Assembly (NCBI GenBank): GCA_963665215.2
Contig: CAXXWW010000002.1
Location: 62,001 to 126,000, forward strand
DNA length: 64,000 bases
Direction: 5' to 3'
Source: G963665215 sp963665215
Lineage (GTDB): Bacteria; Chloroflexota; Dehalococcoidia; Lucifugimonadales; CAUZJF01
Every line of letters starts with the position of its first letter. Position 1 is the stretch's first letter. The translations under genes were made by a program, and so were the position numbers. The notes under the pieces are model-generated. The model saw nothing but the letters and a program-made list of their open reading frames with translations. It was not told where the DNA came from and ran no database searches. This document shows, piece by piece, positions 50,917-59,949 of this stretch.

Positions 50917-51768
50917 ATGAGCTGGAGCGGCGACAATGACAAGGTAGTTCTCATCACGGGCGCTTCCGCTGGAATCGGACTGGCAACGGCGTTCTACCTG
51001 GCCGAGAGGGGTTACAGAGTGATTGGCACCAGCAGGGCCATACGGCGCCTGGACGGGCTGCAGGAGGAGGCATCGAGGAGAGGGCTGCCTATCACGGGGT
51101 TGGAGGTGGATATCAACACCGATGCGGGCGTGGACGATGTGCTGCCGGGCCTGATAAGGGAGCACGGCGGGATCGACGTACTGGTGAACAACGCCGGCTA
51201 CGGCCTGTGGGGGCCCGCCGGGAGCCTCTCCGTGGAGGAGCTAAGGGCCCAGTTCGAGACAAATTTCTTCGCCGCCTTTCGCCTTATCAAGGCGGTGCTG
51301 CCGGGGATGATTGAAAGGGGGAGGGGCGCCATCATCAACATCAGCTCGGTTGAGGGAAGGCTCGGGACACCGCTCAGCGGAGGCTACGCAGCCAGCAAGT
51401 TCGCGCTGGAAGGTCTGAGCGAGTCTATGCGAGTGGAGCTCTGGCCCTTCGGCGTGCGGGTGGCCCTTGTGGAGCCAGGCCTCTTTCGCACGGACTTTCA
51501 GGCCAACCAGGTGATCGCCGAGGAGGCCGGGTCCGCCGATCTGCCCTACTATCCCTACGTCGAACGGTACAGGGCGAGGCGAAAGAGGTATGACTTCCTG
51601 GCCGGCGACCCGGTCAAGGTGGCCAGGGTCATCCACAAGATAGTGCGCTCCCGGCGGCCGCGCTTTCGCTATCCCATCGGGCCGGAGGCTAGACTGGGAA
51701 TGCTGGCGGCCAGACTCCTGCCGGAGCGGCTATTCCAGGCGCTCCTCAGTCGAGCCACCCTGGGGTAG
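50917..51768 (+). CDS. Short-chain dehydrogenase/reductase (SDR)
   Basis: 283 residues from the ATG at 50917. The cofactor motif G-A-S-A-G-I-G is near residue 15, N-N-A-G near 88, catalytic Ser in N-I-S-S-V near 142 and Y-x-x-x-K (Y-A-A-S-K) near 156. The order V-E-P-G-L-F-R-T-D-F after it is typical of classical SDRs. An Arg in the second strand (G-T-S-R) suggests NADP preference. Substrate unknown. It is transcribed away from the Gfo gene and converges with recO. Confidence 0.9.
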   Translation: MSWSGDNDKVVLITGASAGIGLATAFYLAERGYRVIGTSRAIRRLDGLQEEASRRGLPITGLEVDINTDAGVDDVLPGLIREHGGIDVLVNNAGYGLWGPAGSLSVEELRAQFETNFFAAFRLIKAVLPGMIERGRGAIINISSVEGRLGTPLSGGYAASKFALEGLSESMRVELWPFGVRVALVEPGLFRTDFQANQVIAEEAGSADLPYYPYVERYRARRKRYDFLAGDPVKVARVIHKIVRSRRPRFRYPIGPEARLGMLAARLLPERLFQALLSRATLG

Positions 51769-51773
51769 CTGGA

Positions 51774-52568
51774 TCACCCGCGCCGAGCGCCCGTCGCTCT
51801 CCTCGACCTGCCGGGCGTAACCAGATGCATGAACTCGGCGCTCTTTAGCTCTCGGTCCAGGACATACCTGGTGTAGCTCCCCAGGACCCGCTCGAGCTCG
51901 TCCCCCAGGGCCTGGGGTACCGTGAGCGTCGCCGCCTTGGCATACTCCTCTCGCTGCAGGTACCGGAGCACCTTCATGCCGTTGAGAGAGAGGGGAAGCA
52001 GGGCCTCGCCGGACTGCGGTCGGCACCGCTGACACAAGACGCCCCCCTTGGCGGAGCTGAAGAGGTGATCGCCCGGCTCAATGTCGGAGCGGCACTCCAC
52101 GCACCGCAAGAGCTCCGGGCCGAAGCCCGATTGCCGCAGAAGCTGGACCTCGAAATACCGGATGAGCTGCCCGGACCCACTGGGTTCTTGCAGCCGGTGC
52201 AGCGCCTCCAGCAGCAGCCGGTACACGTTGGGGCTGGGCGAATGCTCGGCGGAAAAGCCATCCACCAGCTCCGCCACGTAGATCGCGCGGGAGACACGCC
52301 CGAGGTCTTCTCTCAGACCCCGGAAGCTGTGGATGGTCTCAGCCTCCGCGATGGTGTCCAGAGCCTTCCCGTGGGCCACCGAGACGGAGACGTGGGTCAG
52401 CGGCTCCAGGTGGCCTCCCATCCTGCTCTTGGTCCGCCGCACCCCCCTTGCGACGGCTCGCAGCTTGCCCATGTCGGGTGTGAAGAGGGTGAGGATGCGG
52501 TCGGCCTCGCCGAGGGGCATCTGCCGTAGGACAACGCCCTGGGTCTTGTATATCCTTGGCCTGGCCAT
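51774..52568 (-). CDS. recO: DNA repair protein RecO
   Basis: 264 residues. The N-terminal OB-fold has I-Y-K-T-Q-G-V-V-L-R-Q-M-P-L-G-E-A-D-R-I-L-T-L-F-T near residue 4, followed by a helical domain. A zinc site C-V-E-C ... C-Q-R-C lies near residues 155-180. RecO anneals ssDNA and loads RecA with RecR. It is the last gene of the dnaX-ybaB-recR-recO group, 32 bp after recR. Confidence 0.95.
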   Translation of the reverse strand: MARPRIYKTQGVVLRQMPLGEADRILTLFTPDMGKLRAVARGVRRTKSRMGGHLEPLTHVSVSVAHGKALDTIAEAETIHSFRGLREDLGRVSRAIYVAELVDGFSAEHSPSPNVYRLLLEALHRLQEPSGSGQLIRYFEVQLLRQSGFGPELLRCVECRSDIEPGDHLFSSAKGGVLCQRCRPQSGEALLPLSLNGMKVLRYLQREEYAKAATLTVPQALGDELERVLGSYTRYVLDRELKSAEFMHLVTPGRSRRATGARRG

Positions 52569-52600
52569 GGTTGGGGTAAAGGGTAACGGCTAAGGGGCGT

Positions 52601-53212
52601 TCAGAACTCCTGGCGCCCCTCGATGGCGCGTCCCAGGGTCACCTCGTCTGCATACTCCAGGTCGCCGCCCACGGGCAGCCCGCGAGCGGGACGCGTTACC
52701 TTCACGCCCAGGGGGGATATGAGCCGGTGAATGTACATGGACGTGGCCTCCCCCTCCAGGTTCGGGTTGGTGGCGAGGATGATCTCCTGGACGGCGCCAC
52801 CCTTGAGACGCCCCAGGAGAGGCTGAATCCTCAGGTCGTCGGGGCCGATACCGTTCATCGGCGAGATCACGCCGTGCAACACGTGGTACAGGCCCTTGTA
52901 GGCGCCGGTGCGCTCCAGCGCGAGAACGTCCATGGCCTCCTCCACCACGCAGATGCGGGCCTGGTCACGGCCGGGGTCGGCACACAGCACGCAGGGGTTG
53001 GACTCGGTTATGTTGTAGCACTGGGAGCAGAACACGATGCGCTCCTTGACCGCCAGGACCGCCTCGGCCAGCAACCGGGCCTCGTCCTTGGGCATGCGCA
53101 CCAGGTAATAGGTAAGGCGCTGCGCCGTCTTGGGGCCTATGCCGGGCAGCTTGTGGAACTGCTCCACCAGCCTGCCGACGGGCTCGGCGCCTGAGTATGA
53201 GGGAGAGGTTAT
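52601..53212 (-). CDS. recR: Recombination protein RecR, probable AUA start
   Basis: 203 residues if translated from ATA at 53212, which has a GGGAG ribosome site seven bases upstream; the product then begins like other RecR proteins (S-Y-S-G-A-E-P-V-G-R-L-V-E-Q-F). The first standard start, GTG at 53167, would give only 188 residues and cut into this conserved helix. The helix-hairpin-helix L-P-G-I-G-P-K-T-A, the zinc finger C-S-Q-C ... C-V-L-C and the Toprim domain (V-V-E-E-A-M-D-V-L-A-L-E, T-N-P-N-L-E-G-E-A-T) follow. It works with RecO. Confidence 0.93.
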   Translation of the reverse strand: MTSPSYSGAEPVGRLVEQFHKLPGIGPKTAQRLTYYLVRMPKDEARLLAEAVLAVKERIVFCSQCYNITESNPCVLCADPGRDQARICVVEEAMDVLALERTGAYKGLYHVLHGVISPMNGIGPDDLRIQPLLGRLKGGAVQEIILATNPNLEGEATSMYIHRLISPLGVKVTRPARGLPVGGDLEYADEVTLGRAIEGRQEF

Positions 53213-53236
53213 GCTATGGCTCCCGAAAAATGTGTC

Positions 53237-53545
53237 CTATATCAGCCCCGGTATGTTGAGGCCACCGGTCAGGGCGCTCATACGGCTGCTGGCCATCTCC
53301 TGCGCCTTCTCCATTCCCTCGTTCACGGCGGCCAGCACCAGGTCCTGCAGCATCTCGACGTCATCGGGCGACACCGCCTCGGGGTCTATCGTCAATGACT
53401 CGAGCCTCATCTTGCCGCTGACGACGGCCTTGACCACCCCGCCGCCAGCGGTGGCCTCCACCGTCGCATCCTGAAGCTCCTCTTGCGCTTTCATGAGGTT
53501 CTTCTGGAGCTGCTGGGCCTGCCGCAGCATCTTCTTATTCATCAT
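53237..53545 (-). CDS. ybaB: YbaB/EbfC nucleoid-associated protein
   Basis: 102 residues. The N-terminal helix K-M-L-R-Q-A-Q-Q-L-Q-K-N-L-M-K-A-Q-E-E-L and the strand V-E-A-T-A-G-G-G-V-V-K-A-V-V-S-G are conserved, as is I-D-P-E-A-V near residue 66. It binds DNA as a dimer. The start codon overlaps the last codons of dnaX (stop at 53535). A longer frame upstream only shadows dnaX. AAGGAGG lies nine bases before the ATG. Confidence 0.94.
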   Translation of the reverse strand: MMNKKMLRQAQQLQKNLMKAQEELQDATVEATAGGGVVKAVVSGKMRLESLTIDPEAVSPDDVEMLQDLVLAAVNEGMEKAQEMASSRMSALTGGLNIPGLI

Positions 53546-55235
53546 GCTCTTCATCCTCCTTTTCGCCCACGACCCTGGCCCCCATGGCCTGCGCCGCGCG
53601 CACCAGGTGGCTCCGCTGCGACGCGCTCTGCCTCGGGCCGTTCCCACGCCCCTCGACCACCGACACGACGATGTTGTGGGGACCGTCCAGGGCTTTCGCC
53701 AGCGCATCCTCCAGCACCTTGCGGGTCTGAGGGTCTTCCAGCTCTTCCTGCATGCGCTCCATGTGAGACCTGTACGAGAATCTCAGCGTGACGGTCCCAT
53801 CGGCGACCTCGCGTTCCCGGCAGTCTCGCAATAGCGCGCCGAGGTTAAACCGCTTGCCCTTATAGCGGCTTAGCGACCTCAGAATATCGCTCCATTGGCC
53901 TTCCAGCCCCGGCAACGGCTCCGAGGGCTCTTTGTCCGGAGGACGGCCCGGTGAGTCCGCTGAGGCGGGCCCCTCGGCTGGTCGTCCACCGCGCCCCGGC
54001 GGCGCGGCTACAACGCGAGTTCCAATCGAGACGGGGTCTGGGCCGCCGCTCTCAGCAGTCCGGCCCTGCGAGGGTGCCGCGCGGGACGCGGTGGTGGCGG
54101 GTCCTGTCCCATGGCTCACCGACGCTTGCGCCGGCGGCTGCCGCGGCCTGGTCGCCACGGCGTCGTCCTCCATACTGGACTCCATCAGCGCCAACTCCAG
54201 GGGCAGAGGCGACGAGATGTCCCGCCTCAGGTCGGCGCCGGCAAAGCGCTTCAATGCCCGGACCACGAGTGTGAGTGAGGCGCCCTTCGCCATCGACCTC
54301 AGCCGGGCCTTGGTGTCCTCCGGATAGCCCAGTGATGAGTCCGCGCCCGACTTCATCAGCAGGACGCCTCTGAGGTACTCCATTACGCCTCGGTGGAGCT
54401 GGCGGAGGTCGATTCCCTCGTCCGCGACCTCATTGATTACCGTAAGGCCCTCTCGCACAGAACCGCTGACGACGTGTCCCACCAGCTCCAGGGCCCTCTC
54501 ATCGCTTCCGAGCTCTAGGAGGTCACTCACCTGGTCCTCGCTCAGAGGCGAGCCGTAAGATATCAGCGCTTGCTCCAGCAAGTTCTCGGCATCGCGCAGG
54601 CTTCCGGCCGAGGCCCGGGCGATCAAGCGCAGCGCCTCCTGCGGCGCCTCGATCCCCTCGTCCTCGCAAAGCTTGGTCAGGCGGGCCACCGTAGTTTCCA
54701 GCGGGATCCGCCGGAAGTCGAACCTCTGGCACCTGGAGATGATGGTCAGCGGCACCTTGTGGACCTCGGTCGTGGCCAGGACAAATATGACGTGTTGCGG
54801 TGGCTCTTCCAGGGTCTTCAGGAGGGCGTTGAAGGCCTGCTCCGTCAGCATGTGGACTTCGTCGACGATATAGACTTTGTAGCGGGCCTGGTTGGGGCTG
54901 AAGTGCACCTTTTCCCTGAGGTTCCTGATGTCGTCGATGCCCCGGTTGCTGGCGGCGTCGATCTCGATGAGGTCCAGGGCGCGGGCCTCGTCGATGGACC
55001 TGCATATCTCGCATTCATCGTCGGGCTCGCCGTCCTGGGGGTGCAGGCAGTTGACCGCCTTCGCCAGAATCCTCGCCGTACTTGTCTTGCCCGTGCCTCG
55101 GGGGCCGCAGAAGAGGTAGGCGTGGGCCACTCTATCTAGGGCCACGGCGTTGCGGAGGGTCTGGGTCACGCCCTCCTGTCCGACCACCTGGTCGAGCCGC
55201 CGCGGCCGCCACTTTCTGTAGAAGACTTCGCTCAC
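53535..55235 (-). CDS. dnaX: DNA polymerase III subunit gamma/tau
   Basis: 566 residues from the GTG at 55235. The clamp-loader ATPase has Walker A G-P-R-G-T-G-K-T-S near residue 45, the zinc module C-L-H-P ... C-E-I-C near 65, Walker B Y-I-V-D-E-V-H-M-L near 120 and the sensor S-R-C-Q-R-F-D near 165. Residues 365-460 are a Pro/Gly-rich linker, and a tau-like C-terminal domain follows (residues ~455-540). It loads the beta clamp and links polymerases. It is the first gene of the dnaX-ybaB-recR-recO set, and is 13 bp after ybeY. Confidence 0.96.
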   Translation of the reverse strand: MSEVFYRKWRPRRLDQVVGQEGVTQTLRNAVALDRVAHAYLFCGPRGTGKTSTARILAKAVNCLHPQDGEPDDECEICRSIDEARALDLIEIDAASNRGIDDIRNLREKVHFSPNQARYKVYIVDEVHMLTEQAFNALLKTLEEPPQHVIFVLATTEVHKVPLTIISRCQRFDFRRIPLETTVARLTKLCEDEGIEAPQEALRLIARASAGSLRDAENLLEQALISYGSPLSEDQVSDLLELGSDERALELVGHVVSGSVREGLTVINEVADEGIDLRQLHRGVMEYLRGVLLMKSGADSSLGYPEDTKARLRSMAKGASLTLVVRALKRFAGADLRRDISSPLPLELALMESSMEDDAVATRPRQPPAQASVSHGTGPATTASRAAPSQGRTAESGGPDPVSIGTRVVAAPPGRGGRPAEGPASADSPGRPPDKEPSEPLPGLEGQWSDILRSLSRYKGKRFNLGALLRDCREREVADGTVTLRFSYRSHMERMQEELEDPQTRKVLEDALAKALDGPHNIVVSVVEGRGNGPRQSASQRSHLVRAAQAMGARVVGEKEDEEHDE

Positions 55236-55248
55236 TATGGCGCCCTTC

Positions 55249-55761
55249 TCACTCCCGATCTTGGATCCCGGCAAGGGCCCTGGCCTCCGCCCTTTTCATC
55301 GCCGCCTGCTCCTCCGCCCCTTCGTGATCGTGGCCTAGCAGGTGCAGGACGCCGTGTGTCAGAAGGACCGCCAGCTCCATTTCAACCGAATGGCCGGACT
55401 GCTCCGCCTGGCGCTGCGCCTGGGGGTAGGAGATGATGACCTCTCCCAGCGTGAGTTCCTCACCAGGGGGCACTACGAAATCGAGCTTCAGGTCCGACTC
55501 GGGGGCCGCGCCTCGCTCTCCATAATATTCCCCCTGGTGGGTAAAAGAAAAGGAGAGCACATCGGTGATTTCGTCCAGGCCCCGGTGCCGCTTGTTCAGC
55601 GTCCTCACTACGTCGTCGCCGGCTATCACGACACTTATCTTTGCATCCGCGCGCTGCGACTCCGCCGCGAGGGCGGCCTCCACGATTTGCCTGAGCCACA
55701 GGTCTTTGACGAGGCCGTCGAACTCTTCAAGTACCCTCACGCTTACGTCGAAAGAGGACAT
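55249..55761 (-). CDS. ybeY: Endoribonuclease YbeY
   Basis: 170 residues. The metal-binding motif H-x3-H-x5-H is visible near residue 135 (L-T-H-G-V-L-H-L-L-G-H-D-H), and the family strand T-D-V-L-S-F-S-F near 67. YbeY processes rRNA 3' ends. The gene is directly before dnaX on the minus strand and likely in the same transcript. Confidence 0.95.
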   Translation of the reverse strand: MSSFDVSVRVLEEFDGLVKDLWLRQIVEAALAAESQRADAKISVVIAGDDVVRTLNKRHRGLDEITDVLSFSFTHQGEYYGERGAAPESDLKLDFVVPPGEELTLGEVIISYPQAQRQAEQSGHSVEMELAVLLTHGVLHLLGHDHEGAEEQAAMKRAEARALAGIQDRE

Positions 55762-56092
55762 CCGTGTCAGCCCCTCGGGACTCCGTGCCCCTCAGCTATT
55801 ATACCCCTCCTGGCAGGCGAGGATGGGCGGGTTTGGACCGCTGAGGATGCTATAATGCCCCGCGATATGCAGGCGCACGGTCTCCGGTAGCGGAGGAGTC
55901 GAGGAGCGCCCCGGTGGTCAGTGCTGACGGCTATCATGGAACGCGCCGCTCCCTCGTTTGAGCGGGCGAAGGCAACGCGTATGCCAGCGTGGGCTTTGGT
56001 CGCCACAGCTCCCTGGATTCACGTACAGGACCCATGAGAGGATCGGACCATTCGGGCTCATAGGGGAGAGGGACGGGTAGGGGGCCACGGAC
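55762..56092. other. Intergenic region between ybeY and glnS
   Basis: 331 bp with a TATAAT box at 55850-55855 on the plus strand but no matching -35 at the proper distance. I looked for T-box, SRP RNA and tRNA signals and saw none. It probably contains the divergent promoters. Confidence 0.4.
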
Positions 56093-57790
56093 TTGACTGC
56101 ATCAGATACTGAGAACTCCCACGACTTTGTCCGGGACCGTGTCGCCGAGGACCGGAGGACGAACAGGTACGGCGGACGCGTCGTAACGCGATTCCCACCG
56201 GAGCCGAACGGCTACCTTCACATTGGGCACGCTACGTCCATATGCCTCAATTTCGGCGTAGCGGCCGAGAACGGGGGAGTGTGCCACCTGCGTTTCGACG
56301 ACACCAACCCGACCAGGGAGGCGGCGGAGTACGTCGAGTCGATAATTGAGGACGTGCGCTGGCTGGGATGGGACTGGGGCGAGCACCTCTACTACGCATC
56401 CGACCACTTCCAGAAGCTGTACGAGTTCGCAGTTCGGCTAATCAAGGCGGGCAAGGCATACGCCTGCGACCTCACTCAGAAGGAGATCAGGGAGTACCGC
56501 GGCACCTTGACAGAGCCCGGCAGGGACAGCCCGTACCGCAACCGTTCGGTCGAAGAGAACCTGGACCTGCTTGAGGGTATGCGGGCGGGAGAGTTCGAGG
56601 AAGGGTCAAAGGTCCTTCGGGCAAAAATAGACATGGCGTCCGGCAACCTTAACATGCGGGACCCCGTCCTCTACCGCATTCTGAAGGCCGACCATCACCG
56701 GACGGGCGACAGGTGGTGCATCTATCCCATGTACGACTTTGCCCATGGCCAGTCGGACTCCATCGAAGGGGTCACCCACTCGATCTGCACCATGGAGTAT
56801 GAGGACCATCGCCCGCTGTATGACTGGCTGCTTGACGCACTGGAGATCCATCATCCGCAGCAGATCGAGTTCGCCCGCCGCAACCTCAGTCACACCGTGA
56901 TAAGCAAGCGGAAGCTTCTGCAGCTGGTGGAAGAGGGCCATGTGCCGGGTTGGGACGATGCACGGATGCCGACCCTGGCTGGTATGCGGAGGCGCGGCTA
57001 CACTCCGGAGGCGATCAGAAGCTTCTGTGATCGCGTCGGCGTGGCCAAAAGGGAGAACACGGACGAGTTCGCCCTGCTCGAGCACTGCGTCCGCGAGGAC
57101 CTGAACAAGCGCGCTCCCCGCGTCATGGGAGTGCTGCGTCCGCTTCGAGTGGTCATCGAGAACTATCCGGAAGGTCAGGTCGAAGAGCTGGACGCCGTGA
57201 ACAATCCGGAGGACCCGGGCATGGGGACGCGGAAGGTCCCGTTTTCCCGCGAGCTTTACGTCGAACGACAGGACTTCCGTGAGGACCCGCCGAGGAAGTT
57301 TTTCCGCCTTGGCCCGGGCCGAGAGGTAAGACTGCGGTACGGCTATCTGATCACCTGCGTGGGAGTCGTGAAGGATGAGAAGACCGGCGAGGTGGTTGAG
57401 CTGCGGTGCACCTACGACCCCGAGACGCGAGGCGGTCAGGCCCCGGACGGTCGCAAGGTCCGGGGGACCATACACTGGGTTTCCGCCGCCCACTCCCTCG
57501 AGGCCGAGGTACGCCTCTACGATCACCTTTTCACCGCGGAGAGGCCCGACGATCCGGCGGATGGCGCCGACCCGCTGAGCTATCTGAACCCCAACTCACT
57601 GGAGACGTTGACCTCGTGCCGGGTCGAGCCGAGTCTGGCCGGCGCCGAGCCGGGAGGTAGATACCAGTTCGAGAGACAGGGCTACTTCTGCGTCGACTCC
57701 GTCGATTCTTCCCCCGGCGCGCTGGTCTTCAATCGAACGGTGTCGCTCCGGGACTCATGGGCCAGGATCGAGAGAGGCGTCCGCAGATAG
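56093..57790 (+). CDS. glnS: Glutaminyl-tRNA synthetase
   Basis: 565 residues; the only reasonable start is TTG at 56093. The class I signatures are P-P-E-P-N-G-Y-L-H-I-G-H-A (HIGH) near residue 35 and V-I-S-K-R-K-L (KMSKS-type) near 269. The Gln-specific D-F-A-H-G-Q-S-D region is near 220. The C-terminal beta-barrels bind the anticodon (G-R-E-V-R-L-R-Y-G-Y). Its presence means the organism charges tRNA-Gln directly. It is followed by a TolB-like gene. Confidence 0.96.
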   Translation: MTASDTENSHDFVRDRVAEDRRTNRYGGRVVTRFPPEPNGYLHIGHATSICLNFGVAAENGGVCHLRFDDTNPTREAAEYVESIIEDVRWLGWDWGEHLYYASDHFQKLYEFAVRLIKAGKAYACDLTQKEIREYRGTLTEPGRDSPYRNRSVEENLDLLEGMRAGEFEEGSKVLRAKIDMASGNLNMRDPVLYRILKADHHRTGDRWCIYPMYDFAHGQSDSIEGVTHSICTMEYEDHRPLYDWLLDALEIHHPQQIEFARRNLSHTVISKRKLLQLVEEGHVPGWDDARMPTLAGMRRRGYTPEAIRSFCDRVGVAKRENTDEFALLEHCVREDLNKRAPRVMGVLRPLRVVIENYPEGQVEELDAVNNPEDPGMGTRKVPFSRELYVERQDFREDPPRKFFRLGPGREVRLRYGYLITCVGVVKDEKTGEVVELRCTYDPETRGGQAPDGRKVRGTIHWVSAAHSLEAEVRLYDHLFTAERPDDPADGADPLSYLNPNSLETLTSCRVEPSLAGAEPGGRYQFERQGYFCVDSVDSSPGALVFNRTVSLRDSWARIERGVRR

Positions 57791-57963
57791 GTGATAGGGT
57801 CTTCGCGCGTCTCCCAAGGTCGATGAGCCCCGAGACCGCCCCCGCTTCGGAAAACGTCGGTGAAGACCCGCTAACGCAGCCCCTTCCGCTGGCTCGGTTG
57901 AGTCAGGTCTGGGTTGGTTTGGTAGCGGTTGCCTCCACAGTGGTGTACGATTTGCCGAGAGCG

Positions 57964-59157
57964 ATGGCGGCAACTGATGGCCGAGAGTTCAGGAGCGGAC
58001 TGTTGGTTACGAGGCTAGCCCTTCTGTCAATCCTCGCACTATTGTCAGTCCTGGCCGGCTCGTGCAGTGAGGGCCGGGACATCCCGGACGAAAGGGGTCC
58101 GTCATGGTCTCCCGACGGCGGCAGGATTGCTTTTGTATATGACAACGACATCTACGTGAAGGCCGCCGGTGGCGGGGAGCGGGCCAACCTCACCAAAAGC
58201 CCCGATGACGACGATGGACCGGCCTGGTCGCCCAACGGCGACGTGATCGCCTTCTTGTCCTGGGGCAACGCAGGCTCCGACATCCACGTGATCAGTCCCG
58301 ACGGCACCGGCAAGACCAATCTCACCAACCTCCCCGCGGTCTATGCCGACCTGGCCTGGTCACCCGATGGAACGAAGATCGCTTTCGCGTCCAATCGCGA
58401 CCTGCTGCTGGTCCCGGGTTTGAGGCAAGGGCCGGGGACGCAGTCGCCTGGAAGCCGGCCGTTACCGCTAAGGGGACCCAAACCAGAGCTCCACATAATG
58501 AACGCCGACGGCACCGGGAAGACGCGCCTGACCTTCGACGAAGCCTTCGATGGCAGTCCGACGTGGTCGCCCGACGGGACCAGGTTGGCCTTCCAGTCGG
58601 ACCGCGACGGCGACCACGAGATATATGTGATCAACGTGGACGGCACGGGCCTTACCCAGCTAACGGACAATGATCGCGTCGATGCTCTCCCCGCCTGGTC
58701 ACCGGACGGAAGGCACATCGCCTTTGCGTCGAACAGGGTGGATGCCGCGTTCGCTCCGTTTCTCAACTTGGACTACGACATCTACATAATGAACTCCGAC
58801 GGCGCCGAGCAGACCAACTTGAACAACAGCCCCGAGATAAACTTCACCGCACCATCCTGGTCGCCCGATGGCAGGTACCTCGCCTTTGACGGCAGAGACA
58901 CCTTTGCCACGGCCAACCTGGCAGGGCGCCGTCTGGGCAACAACGATATATACCTGATGGACCTGGAGGCCCCGGACTCATCGTTCTTTCTCGTGACAAG
59001 CAATCGGACCTTCGATCCGGACCTGTTCCTGGGCCCGGTCGTCTGGTCGCCCAGCGGCGAACACATCGCCTATACGTCTCGTGTGTCGGGAACGAGGCGT
59101 GTGGTCCTGATTAAGGTGAGAGCCCCGGATGTGGCCACAAGTTTGAGTGAGAGATAA
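57964..59157 (+). CDS. TolB-like PD40-repeat lipoprotein
   Basis: 397 residues from the ATG at 57964; a much longer frame exists upstream but overlaps glnS. The signal peptide L-A-L-L-S-I-L-A-L-L-S-V-L-A-G-S-C ends in a lipobox. Six to seven PD40 blades follow, each with W-S-P-D-G and I-A-F (for example P-T-W-S-P-D-G-T-R-L-A-F-Q-S-D-R-D-G). The beta-propeller is expected at the outer face of the membrane. It has no Tol-Pal partner here, so a generic ligand-binding role is likely. Confidence 0.87.
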   Translation: MAATDGREFRSGLLVTRLALLSILALLSVLAGSCSEGRDIPDERGPSWSPDGGRIAFVYDNDIYVKAAGGGERANLTKSPDDDDGPAWSPNGDVIAFLSWGNAGSDIHVISPDGTGKTNLTNLPAVYADLAWSPDGTKIAFASNRDLLLVPGLRQGPGTQSPGSRPLPLRGPKPELHIMNADGTGKTRLTFDEAFDGSPTWSPDGTRLAFQSDRDGDHEIYVINVDGTGLTQLTDNDRVDALPAWSPDGRHIAFASNRVDAAFAPFLNLDYDIYIMNSDGAEQTNLNNSPEINFTAPSWSPDGRYLAFDGRDTFATANLAGRRLGNNDIYLMDLEAPDSSFFLVTSNRTFDPDLFLGPVVWSPSGEHIAYTSRVSGTRRVVLIKVRAPDVATSLSER

Positions 59158-59271
59158 TCGTCCTCAACGGCACCCCGCGCCCCTATGAAGCGCTAGCCTT
59201 CAATATCTTCGCTGCGGTTATTGGACCCGCCTAACCCAGCTACCTGAATTCTGCACGGGAAGGAGTACTCA

Positions 59272-59745
59272 ATGCTAATGGTCGGCGAGAAGGCGCCCGG
59301 TTTCTCCGCGCTACTGGATGATGGCAAGGTCTTCCGAATGTCCGACTGGCTCGGAAAAAAGCATGTCGTCCTCTACTTCTATCCGAAAGACTTTACTCGG
59401 GGCTGAATGGCTGAGGCCTGTGGCTTCCGTGACAACTACGAAGCCATAACGTCGATGGAAGCCATCGTGGTGGGGGTCAGCCTCGATTCGATGAAGAGCC
59501 ACCGTCGTTTCAAGGAAGAGCATGACCTGCCGTTCCCCCTGGTCGCCGATACCGAGCGGAGGGTCATAAGGCTCTACGATGTTAATTGGGGTCTCTGGAC
59601 CTCCCGGGCGCAGCGCGTCACGTACCTCATAGACAAGGCAGGCCTGATCAGAGACGTCTTCCGCCACGAGCTGGCTATTGTGAGACATCAAGATGATGTG
59701 ATGGAGGGTCTGAAGAGGATCAACCAGACACCCCGGCAACCCTAG
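59272..59745 (+). CDS. PrxQ/BCP-type peroxiredoxin with in-frame UGA (selenocysteine) at the peroxidatic site
   Basis: 157 residues from the ATG at 59272 (GGAG ribosome site) with UGA as codon 45 (59404-59406). The context is Y-F-Y-P-K-D-F-T-R-G-[UGA]-M-A-E-A-C-G-F-R-D; in PrxQ proteins the position after D-F-T-x-G is the peroxidatic Cys, and the Cys five residues later is the resolving one, present here. Everything on both sides is in one frame and conserved. It reduces hydroperoxides with thioredoxin. A stop mutation is possible, but a UGA exactly at the catalytic cysteine points to selenocysteine. Confidence 0.85.
59422..59445 (+). promoter_or_regulatory. Candidate bacterial SECIS hairpin
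   Basis: GGCTTCCGT pairs with ACGAAGCC (one bulged C) around the loop GACAACT (59431-59437). The loop starts with G and lies about 25 bases after the UGA, within the usual range for bacterial SECIS elements. Confidence 0.5.
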
Positions 59746-59949
59746 CTGGCACTTGCCGCGCAGAGACTGAAGTGGAGCGCGTTTCTATCGCAGGGCCGTT
59801 CGGCCGCCGTATTGGGGGTGCCGGGACTCAGAATTGTCCACCGTTGATGCCTCCGGCACCCTAACAGGATGAAAAAAGCTTATTTCGTGGGAAGTGTGTA
59901 GTAAAGTCCCATTGGCGTACGGAAGCGCGCACGGTTACGGAGCGGACGG

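Noticed and set aside
55844..55900. T-box or SRP RNA upstream of glnS
   Set aside because: No T-box sequence (AGGGTGG-type) or SRP core motif is seen.
57757..57963. Upstream extension of the TolB-like protein
   Set aside because: It overlaps glnS and gives no signal peptide; the lipoprotein start at 57964 is better.
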